DNA of 64,000 nt from DASQPR01 sp963836785 (GTDB lineage Bacteria > Actinomycetota > Actinomycetes > Mycobacteriales > Micromonosporaceae), in contig CAWIKW010000025.1 of the NCBI GenBank assembly GCA_963836785.1, forward strand, positions 248,001 to 312,000. The letters are read 5' to 3'. Shown here piece by piece: positions 57,840-64,000 of the stretch (position 1 is its first letter; each line of letters opens with the position of its first letter). Both the position numbers and the translations under genes were made by a program. The notes beneath the pieces were generated by a model. That model made no database searches. It was not told the origin of the DNA and worked only from the letters and a program-made list of their open reading frames with translations.

Positions 57840-60470
57840 CTAGCGCGACGTGAGCGCGGTGAGCTGGGCGTTGATCCGCTCAATGTCGGCGTCGGCGGCG
57901 GCGGCCCGATCCCGGATCTTCGTCACGACCGCCTCCGGCGCCTTGGCCAGGAAGTCGGCGTTGGCCAGCTTGGCCGCGGTCTGCACGCGTTCCTTCTCGG
58001 CCGCGGCGAGGTCGCGACCGAGCCGGGCGACCTCGGCTGCGACGTCGAGCGTGCCGGACAGGTCCAGCTCGACCGTGACGCCGTTCGCGATGCCGAGTGT
58101 CGCGGTCGCGGCGAACTCCTCGGTCGGCGGCTCCAGCCGTGCGAGCATCCGCATCGCCGGCTCATGGGCCGCGACGCCCGCCACATCGAGCCCGCTCACC
58201 CGGGCCGGCACCCGCTGGCTGGGCCGCAGGCCCTGGTCGCTGCGGAAGCGCCGCACCTCGGTGACGACCGCCTGCAGCGACGCGATCTCCGCTTCAGCCG
58301 CCGCGTCGCGGCGCGCCGGCTGCGCCTGCGGCCAGGCCGCGATGACGAGGGATTCGCCGCCGGTCAGGGTCGTCCAGAGCTGCTCGGTGACGAAGGGTAC
58401 GAAGGGGTGCAGCAGCCGTAGCGTGACGTCGAGCACCTCGCCCAACACTCGGCGGGTGGCCGCGGCACGCGCGGCGTCCTCGCCGTTGAGCGCGACCTTC
58501 GCGAGCTCGAGATACCAGTCGCAGAACTCGTCCCAGACGAAGTGGTAGAGGGTCGCGGTCGCCTTCGCGAACTCGTACGTGGCGAGGTATCGATCGACCT
58601 CCTCGGTCACCTCGTCGAGGCGCGAGACGATCCACCGGTCGACCGGGGCGAGGTCGCCGGGCAACTCGCCCGCGGTCGTCGCGCCGTTCAGCATCGCGAA
58701 GCGGGTCGCGTTCCACAGCTTGTTGCAGAAGTTGCGGGCGGCGGCCACCCACTCCTCGTTCGCGGGCTGGTCGAGACCCGGGTTGTTGCCGCGGGCCAGC
58801 GAGAAGCGCAGCGCGTCCGAGCCGTACGTGTCGATCCAGTCCAGCGGGTCGACCGTGTTGCCCCGCGACTTGCTCATCTTCTTGCCGAACTTGTCCCGGA
58901 CGAGGCCGTGGAGCAACACCGTACGGAACGGGACCTCGCCGTCCATCGCGTAGATGCCGAGCATCATCATCCGCACGACCCAGAAGAACAGGATGTCGTA
59001 GCCGGTGATGAGCAAGGACGTCGGATAGAACTTGGCCAGATCGGCGGTGCGCTCGGGCCAGCCCATCGTGGAGTACGGCCACTGGCCGGAGGAGAACCAG
59101 GTGTCGAGGACGTCCGGGTCCTGGGTCCAGCCGTCGCCGGTCGGCGGTGCCTCGTTCGGACCAACGCAGACCATCTCGCCGTCCGGGCCGTACCAGACCG
59201 GGATCCGGTGGCCCCACCACAACTGGCGGCTGATGCACCAGTCGTGCATGTTGTCGACCCAGTCGAAGAAGCGGGGCTTCAACGCGGGCGGCTCGATCGC
59301 CACTCGACCGTCGCGTACGGCGTCGCCGGCCGCCTGGGCGAGCTTCTCGACCCGGACGAACCACTGCAGTGACAGACGCGGCTCGATCACCGTGTCGCAG
59401 CGCGAGCAGTGGCCGACCGAGTGCACGTAGGGCCGCTTCTCGGCGACGATGCGACCCTCCGACCGCAGTGCCTCGGTGACGGCGCTGCGCGCCTCCTCCC
59501 GGGTCATCCCGCGGAACGGGCCCTCGGCGGTGATCCGAGCGGCCTCGTCCATGATGTTGACCATGGGCAGCGAGTGCCGCTGACCGATCTCGAAGTCGTT
59601 CGGGTCGTGGGCCGGTGTGACCTTGACCGCGCCGGTGCCGAACTCCGGGTCGACGTGCGCGTCGGCGACGATCGGGATCATCCGGCCGACGAGCGGCAAC
59701 TCGATCCGCGTGCCGATCAGGTGCTGGTAGCGCGGATCGTCCGGGTGCACGGCGATCCCGGTGTCGCCCAGCATCGTCTCGACGCGAGTGGTCGCCACGA
59801 CGACGGAGGCGTCGCCGTCGCCGTACCGGATCGAGACCAGTTCGCCTTCATCCTCGGCGTGATCGACCTCGATGTCCGACAGCGCGGTGTGATCCGTCGG
59901 GCACCAGTTCGTGATCCGCTCGGCCCGGTAGATCAGGCCGTCGTCGTACAGTCGCTTGAAGATCGTCTGTACGGCCTTCGACAGGCCCTCGTCCATCGTG
60001 AAGCGCTCGCGCGACCAGTCGACGCCGACGCCGAGCCGGCGCATCTGGCCGAGGATCTTCCCGCCGTACTCTTCTTTCCACTGCCAGACCCGCGCGATGA
60101 ACTCGTCCCGGCCGAGATCCTGACGCGTCTTGCCCTCGGTCGCGGCCAGATGTTTCTCGACCAGCACCTGGGTAGCGATACCGGCATGATCCATACCGGG
60201 CAGCCACAGCACCTCGTCGCCCAGCATCCGCCGGCGCCGCAGCAGCGCGTCCATCAAGGTCTGCTCGAGCGCGTGACCGAGGTGCAGTGACCCGGTCACA
60301 TTCGGCGGCGGGATGACGAGACTGAACGGTGGCTTGTCGCTCGTGACGTCCGCCGTGAAATATCCGCGGTCGACCCACGTCCGGTAGAGCGTGTCCTCTA
60401 CCTGGCGAGGCTCGTACTGGCTGGCGATGTCTCCGGCGTTCGTCGCGCCGCCGGGGGAGATTTCGGGCAC
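57840..60470 (-). CDS. valS: Valyl-tRNA synthetase
   Basis: Class I aminoacyl-tRNA synthetase, 876 residues. The HIGH-type motif is HLGH (residues 63-66, in NVTGSLHLGHAL) and the KMSKS loop is at residues 531-535. The CP1 editing domain (for example TTRVETMLGDTGIAVHP) and a C-terminal coiled coil (LDVAAEVARLGRDLAAAEKE) are present. The GTG at 60470 gives the usual start; the frame open far upstream is a shadow. TATCAT 6 nt before the GTG and no Shine-Dalgarno suggest leaderless transcription. No T-box is seen. Confidence 0.97.
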   Translation of the reverse strand: MPEISPGGATNAGDIASQYEPRQVEDTLYRTWVDRGYFTADVTSDKPPFSLVIPPPNVTGSLHLGHALEQTLMDALLRRRRMLGDEVLWLPGMDHAGIATQVLVEKHLAATEGKTRQDLGRDEFIARVWQWKEEYGGKILGQMRRLGVGVDWSRERFTMDEGLSKAVQTIFKRLYDDGLIYRAERITNWCPTDHTALSDIEVDHAEDEGELVSIRYGDGDASVVVATTRVETMLGDTGIAVHPDDPRYQHLIGTRIELPLVGRMIPIVADAHVDPEFGTGAVKVTPAHDPNDFEIGQRHSLPMVNIMDEAARITAEGPFRGMTREEARSAVTEALRSEGRIVAEKRPYVHSVGHCSRCDTVIEPRLSLQWFVRVEKLAQAAGDAVRDGRVAIEPPALKPRFFDWVDNMHDWCISRQLWWGHRIPVWYGPDGEMVCVGPNEAPPTGDGWTQDPDVLDTWFSSGQWPYSTMGWPERTADLAKFYPTSLLITGYDILFFWVVRMMMLGIYAMDGEVPFRTVLLHGLVRDKFGKKMSKSRGNTVDPLDWIDTYGSDALRFSLARGNNPGLDQPANEEWVAAARNFCNKLWNATRFAMLNGATTAGELPGDLAPVDRWIVSRLDEVTEEVDRYLATYEFAKATATLYHFVWDEFCDWYLELAKVALNGEDAARAAATRRVLGEVLDVTLRLLHPFVPFVTEQLWTTLTGGESLVIAAWPQAQPARRDAAAEAEIASLQAVVTEVRRFRSDQGLRPSQRVPARVSGLDVAGVAAHEPAMRMLARLEPPTEEFAATATLGIANGVTVELDLSGTLDVAAEVARLGRDLAAAEKERVQTAAKLANADFLAKAPEAVVTKIRDRAAAADADIERINAQLTALTSR

Positions 60471-60476
60471 CCGACG

Positions 60477-60482
60477 ATGATA
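60477..60482 (-). promoter_or_regulatory. Putative -10 hexamer for a leaderless valS transcript
   Basis: On the minus strand TATCAT is followed by 6 nt and the valS GTG. It is a good TAnnnT hexamer at the spacing expected for a leaderless mRNA. No clear -35 box is seen. Confidence 0.5.
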
Positions 60483-60641
60483 GGCGGTCGGCGATGATCG
60501 ACGATCGGCCGCCGCAGTTGTACGGCAGTTGGGCGCTTGCGGCCCGTGTACACCGCCCAAGTTCCGTACAAGAGCCGGTCTGCGCGGGCGGAACCGCTCG
60601 GACGGGGCATGCGTCTGATCGTTATGACAGCATTCCCCCAT

Positions 60642-61154
60642 ATGAAGTCTCGTGCCGTCACCGCCCACCGTCGGGCCGCCTCGATCGCGCTGGCCGGGCT
60701 GGCCCTCGCCGGGCTCGCCGCCTGCAATACAGGCGGGTCGACCGGTTCGTCGCCCGGCGCGTCCGCGCCGCCCATCGTCACAACGCCGGCACCGTCCGGC
60801 TCGGGAACCGCGGGCTCGCCGTCCGGCGGCTCCGGCTGCCCGAAGAATCTCGTCGTCCCGTCGACGGACAACTCCCGTACCTTCTGTGTCGCCGTCGGCG
60901 GCACGGTGACCATCACCGCGACGCCGGACCAGGCACAGGGTTGGCTGCGCTTCGACAGCACCGGCACGGCGCTCACGATGGCCGCGTCGACCCCGGCGGC
61001 GACCGGGTCGGCCAAGGTCCTCGCCGCGTTCACGGCGACGGGACCGGGGACCTCCACCGTCAGCAGCTCGCACCGCAACTGCCCGCCGGCGTCACCGGGC
61101 GGCGTGAGCTGCCACTCGATCGCCCTTTGGACGGTCACGATCACCGTCAAATAA
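60642..61154 (+). CDS. Small lipoprotein of unknown function
   Basis: Protein of 170 residues with a lipoprotein signal: basic start (MKSRAVTAHRR), hydrophobic core SIALAGLALAGLAAC and Cys28. A Ser/Thr/Gly/Pro linker to about residue 65 leads to a domain with three further Cys (CPKN, TFCVAV, RNCPP) and CHSIALWTVTITVK at the end, probably a beta-sandwich held by disulfides. I do not recognise the family. The ATG at 60642 is preferred over upstream ones at 60609 and 60624, which would place charged residues before the signal. It is divergent from valS. Confidence 0.7.
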   Translation: MKSRAVTAHRRAASIALAGLALAGLAACNTGGSTGSSPGASAPPIVTTPAPSGSGTAGSPSGGSGCPKNLVVPSTDNSRTFCVAVGGTVTITATPDQAQGWLRFDSTGTALTMAASTPAATGSAKVLAAFTATGPGTSTVSSSHRNCPPASPGGVSCHSIALWTVTITVK

Positions 61155-61250
61155 CGCGTCCCACACCCTCCCGCCGTCGTGGCAACGCAACCTTTCGGTT
61201 GATCCGAGCGTCGGTCATAACGGTGCCGGCTCACGACACGGGAGGCCTGG

Positions 61251-63917
61251 GTGCTCGGATACCTACGCACTGCACCATGGCGTCGCGGGCCGCTTCTGCT
61301 GCTGCGGCGGCCTGGGGTGTTCTTGGCGCTGGCGGCGGCCTGTTTCGTTGCCACGCTCCCGGCCGCGGCGGCCGGTCCGTTCGTCTCGGCATCCCGACAC
61401 GCGACGCTGCGCGACGAGATCCGTCAGGCCTGCCCGTCGTACGTCGGCGACTGGATCACGAACGCACCCGCGCCGCCGGTCCGCGCTGACGCGTCCACTG
61501 ACGCCGACTTCCGATCGACGGTCGCGCGTTACAACGACGTCATGCGCAACGCGAACACGGCCGCGACCGGCGCTCTCAGCGCGGGGACCGTGACGCAGGT
61601 TGTCCCCTTGCAGACCGCCGACGACAGCGGGATCAATATCGTCGACCGACCGGGCTTCGAGCACAACGTGACCGTGCTGGCCGGCCCGAGCGGTTCCGGG
61701 GTGTGGGTGCCCGACTCCTATGCCGACGATGCGCATGTGAAGGTCGGTTCGACGATCGGTTACCTGGCCGCGACGGGGTCGGCCGCGCACGTCCGCGTCG
61801 CGGCCATCTACCGCGACCTTCGATCCGAGCCACACCGACCGTTCTGGTGCGCGCTGACTGCCTTTTGGAACGCGCAGACCGGCTTTGCCGCAGCGCCGCC
61901 GCCGATGATCCTGGCCGACACAGCTACGTTTGCACGGCTCGCGGCCACGAGTCAGGCCGTCGGATCCCCCGGCGCCGAGATCGGCACCCAGCGCTACCTC
62001 GAGTATTCGTTTCGCTCCACACAACCGACGATCGACGAAGCCAAGCGCGCAGTCGCCGCGATAGCCGGCGTGAACGCGGCGCTGGAGATCAGCCGGACGC
62101 AGCCGGAGCCGAGTGATCCGTCGCTGGCCTATTCGACGTCGGACCTGCGGGATTTCCTCCCCCGGGCTGACCTCGCCGGCGATGTGATGCGACCGGCCAT
62201 CGCACCGATCACCGGTGTCGGCGTGGGCGTCGGGCTCGCCGTGGTCGCCGCCGCAGGCGTCTTCTGGGTGCTGCGGCGTCGCAAGGAACTCACCGTGCTG
62301 TCCGCCCACGGGATGAGCGCCCGATCGCTCGGCGTCAAGGCCGCCATCGAGGCGCTGCCCGCCCTCATCATCGGCGCCACCGCGGGGTGGGCGCTCGCGG
62401 TCTGGCTGGTACGGACGGCAGGCCCGTCGTCGATCGTCTCGTCCTACTCGCTACGCGAATCCGTCGAAGCTGTCATCGCGACGTTTGTGGGCGCGGTGAT
62501 CGTCGTCGGCATCGTCGCGGCGATCCGATCGCGGTCGCTGGCCGATGAACGGGCCACTCGCCGGCTGCCGCGTTTGGGGCGCTTGCCGTGGGAACTGCTG
62601 CTCATCGCGGCAGCGCCAATCGTGTGGCAACGCCTCGGCGGTTCGGTGGTCACCAATGGCAACGCCAACGGTGCCACCGCCGGCCTCGTCGTACACGTTC
62701 CGGAGCGGCTGCTCGTCGTGCCGATCCTCGCGATCGTGGGACTGTTCGTGTTCGCCGGCCGGTTATGGATGCTCGCGTTGCGTCGCCGACGACAGGGGCG
62801 GGGTCGGTCGATACCGCGATTCCTCGCTGGCCGGCGCGTCGTGCGCGAAGCCGCGGTGGCTGTCGTTCTCGCCGTCGCCGCCGCCCTGCCGGTATCGCTG
62901 GCCGTCTACGGTGCCGCGATCACGAATTCGGTGCAGACGACGCTGACCGCCAAAACAGAACTGTTCGCCGGCTCCGATGTCGTACTCACGCTGCAGAAAC
63001 CGGCGCCGATCCCGGCCGTGTTCGCCGGCCACGCGACGATCGTCGAGCGGTTGAACGGCGTACAGGTCAACGGATTGTCCACCGACCTGCTCGGCATCGA
63101 TCCGGCCACATTCACCCAGGGCGCGTACTGGAACAGCCAGATCACCGGCGAGTCGCTCGCCAACATCATCGAGCCCCTCACCGAATCCGGCAACCTCGCT
63201 TCGCCAACCGCGATCGTCGCCGGATCGACCCACACCGGTCCGACCCAGATCGACACCGACACCGGCGCATCCGTGCAGGTCGACGTCCAGTCGATCGCGA
63301 CGTTGCCGGCCCAGCATTCGAGCTTTCACACCGCCCTCGTCAACCGGGACCTGATCGCGAAGGCGCCGGCCGCGCTCTATCAGCTATGGATCCGGGGCGA
63401 CGTAACCACGATCCTCAACGCGGTGCCCGCGACCGGGTTGCGGACGAGGTACGTCCAGACCGCCGACGAAGCGACCGTCAATTCCGTGTACGAACCACTG
63501 ACGTTCACGTTCGAATACCTCACCGCGTTGTCGTTGCTGTGCGGTGTCATCGCGCTCGTCGGGCTGCTGCTCTATCTCGAGTCGCGATCGCCGGGCCATA
63601 GCCGGGCCTTCGTGATGCTTCGCCGCATGGGCATGCGCACCGGCAGCCATTGGCGCGCTGTCCTGTGGGAGTTGGGAACACCTTTGGCCATCGGGCTCGT
63701 CAGCGGCCTCGCTGCCTCGTCGATCGCGGCCTACGGACTGAGGCACAACTTCGACGTGGACCCGTCACTGCCGCCGGGCGGCCTGCTCACCCTTCCGGTA
63801 GCCGCGATGATCGGCATCGCGGTAGCGGTAATCGTGGTGACGTTCGCCGCCTCCGGCTATGCCCAACTCCGGGTCGTACGCACGAATCCGTCCGAGATCT
63901 TGCGCGACGCGGGCTGA
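61251..63917 (+). CDS. FtsX-like ABC transporter permease
   Basis: Large membrane protein of 888 residues with the layout of MacB/FtsX-type permeases: an N-terminal helix (VFLALAAACFVATLPAAAAG), a large outer domain (to about 320), a cluster of helices (VGVGVGLAVVAAAGVFWVL onward), a second outer domain, and three C-terminal helices ending in RVVRTNPSEILRDAG, a typical FtsX end. GGGAGG lies just upstream of the GTG start. Its partner ATPase is not in the window and may lie beyond the right edge. Confidence 0.85.
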   Translation: MLGYLRTAPWRRGPLLLLRRPGVFLALAAACFVATLPAAAAGPFVSASRHATLRDEIRQACPSYVGDWITNAPAPPVRADASTDADFRSTVARYNDVMRNANTAATGALSAGTVTQVVPLQTADDSGINIVDRPGFEHNVTVLAGPSGSGVWVPDSYADDAHVKVGSTIGYLAATGSAAHVRVAAIYRDLRSEPHRPFWCALTAFWNAQTGFAAAPPPMILADTATFARLAATSQAVGSPGAEIGTQRYLEYSFRSTQPTIDEAKRAVAAIAGVNAALEISRTQPEPSDPSLAYSTSDLRDFLPRADLAGDVMRPAIAPITGVGVGVGLAVVAAAGVFWVLRRRKELTVLSAHGMSARSLGVKAAIEALPALIIGATAGWALAVWLVRTAGPSSIVSSYSLRESVEAVIATFVGAVIVVGIVAAIRSRSLADERATRRLPRLGRLPWELLLIAAAPIVWQRLGGSVVTNGNANGATAGLVVHVPERLLVVPILAIVGLFVFAGRLWMLALRRRRQGRGRSIPRFLAGRRVVREAAVAVVLAVAAALPVSLAVYGAAITNSVQTTLTAKTELFAGSDVVLTLQKPAPIPAVFAGHATIVERLNGVQVNGLSTDLLGIDPATFTQGAYWNSQITGESLANIIEPLTESGNLASPTAIVAGSTHTGPTQIDTDTGASVQVDVQSIATLPAQHSSFHTALVNRDLIAKAPAALYQLWIRGDVTTILNAVPATGLRTRYVQTADEATVNSVYEPLTFTFEYLTALSLLCGVIALVGLLLYLESRSPGHSRAFVMLRRMGMRTGSHWRAVLWELGTPLAIGLVSGLAASSIAAYGLRHNFDVDPSLPPGGLLTLPVAAMIGIAVAVIVVTFAASGYAQLRVVRTNPSEILRDAG

Positions 63918-63934
63918 CACGACACCGCGACCCC

Positions 63935-63978
63935 TCGACCACCGCGCCGCTCGACCACCGCGACCTTCGACCACCGCG
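63935..63978. repeat. Three copies of TCGACCACCGCG after the permease gene
   Basis: TCGACCACCGCG occurs at 63935, 63951 and 63967, a regular 16-bp period, just beyond the permease stop. No coding frame is evident in the last 80 bp of the window. Confidence 0.75.
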
Positions 63979-64000
63979 CGGTTCGCGTCGGCCGCGCGTG

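Noticed and set aside
60471..60641. T-box leader for valS
   Set aside because: No T-box sequence or specifier stem is seen, and a -10 hexamer lies only 6 nt before the start codon, leaving no room for a leader.
57840..61073. Very long valS form of 1077 codons
   Set aside because: The extra N-terminal region runs through the divergent lipoprotein gene and has no synthetase similarity; the GTG at 60470 gives the normal start.
1..64000. Insertion sequences, prophage, CRISPR arrays, tRNA genes, toxin-antitoxin or defence systems
   Set aside because: No transposase, integrase, phage, cas, restriction or toxin-like coding sequence and no tRNA-like fold was recognised on reading all spacers.

Overview
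The window is high-GC actinobacterial DNA. The evidence is frequent GTG starts, many 1-8 bp stop/start overlaps, a BldC regulator, an actinobacterial SigK/RskA pair, a cytochrome c maturation cluster of the ResB/CcsB/CcdA type, F420-dependent enzymes and the futalosine route to menaquinone. The gene order recalls the respiratory and menaquinone part of Streptomyces chromosomes (mqnC, menG, reductase, nuo; ubiD, prenyltransferase, ubiX, Lrp, mqnE; resA, ccdA, resB, ccsB; hemL), but more compact and with other genes between. I cannot name the genus. I see no insertion sequence, prophage, CRISPR array, tRNA or rRNA gene.

Layout. 1-4941 (minus): start of the nuo operon, a geranylgeranyl-reductase-like flavoprotein, menG, a small membrane protein and mqnC. 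5142-7613: an aldo/keto reductase convergent with a SigK-type sigma factor and its anti-sigma factor. 7711-11490 (minus): paaABCDE for phenylacetyl-CoA epoxidation. 11576-14713 (minus): mqnA, an MFS exporter and its ArsR-type regulator. 14971-18065 (plus): HelD RNA polymerase recycling factor and a two-domain VOC protein. 18069-21325 (minus): btuFCD cobalamin importer behind a cobalamin riboswitch whose Shine-Dalgarno sequestering helix is visible. 21675-23646 (minus): two small membrane proteins and mqnE. 23920-27435 (plus): a RipA-like NlpC/P60 hydrolase and a proline-rich, tail-anchored protein. 27483-32109: PatB-type aminotransferase, DEAD-box helicase, Lrp regulator, bldC. 32241-35244 (minus): ubiX, prenyltransferase and ubiD, the late futalosine-pathway genes. 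35352-39028 (minus): two-component system and ABC exporter. 39326-45599 (minus): ccsB, resB, ccdA, resA, a histidine phosphatase and hemL in one overlapping cluster. 45806-49008: oligopeptidase B and an alpha/beta hydrolase. 49252-53501 (plus): glcDEF. 53628-57756: an F420-type oxidoreductase, a serine/threonine dehydratase, small membrane proteins and a GNAT enzyme. 57840-63917: valS, a lipoprotein and an FtsX-type permease.

The common theme is respiration: complex I, menaquinone synthesis (mqnA, mqnC, mqnE, the late prenylation/decarboxylation genes and the menG methylase; mqnB and mqnD are not in the window), cytochrome c maturation, the first committed aminotransferase of haem synthesis, and a membrane-linked glycolate dehydrogenase. 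Cobalamin uptake and phenylacetate breakdown are separate modules.

Three sequence-level patterns deserve attention. Long inverted repeats sit in spacers between genes, and some are related in sequence. At least five genes lacking a Shine-Dalgarno have a TAnnnT hexamer exactly 6-7 nt before the start codon, which suggests leaderless transcripts. Four genes (NlpC/P60, DEAD helicase, ccsB and a DUF4352-like protein) have their expected product split over two frames, each time at or near low-complexity DNA.
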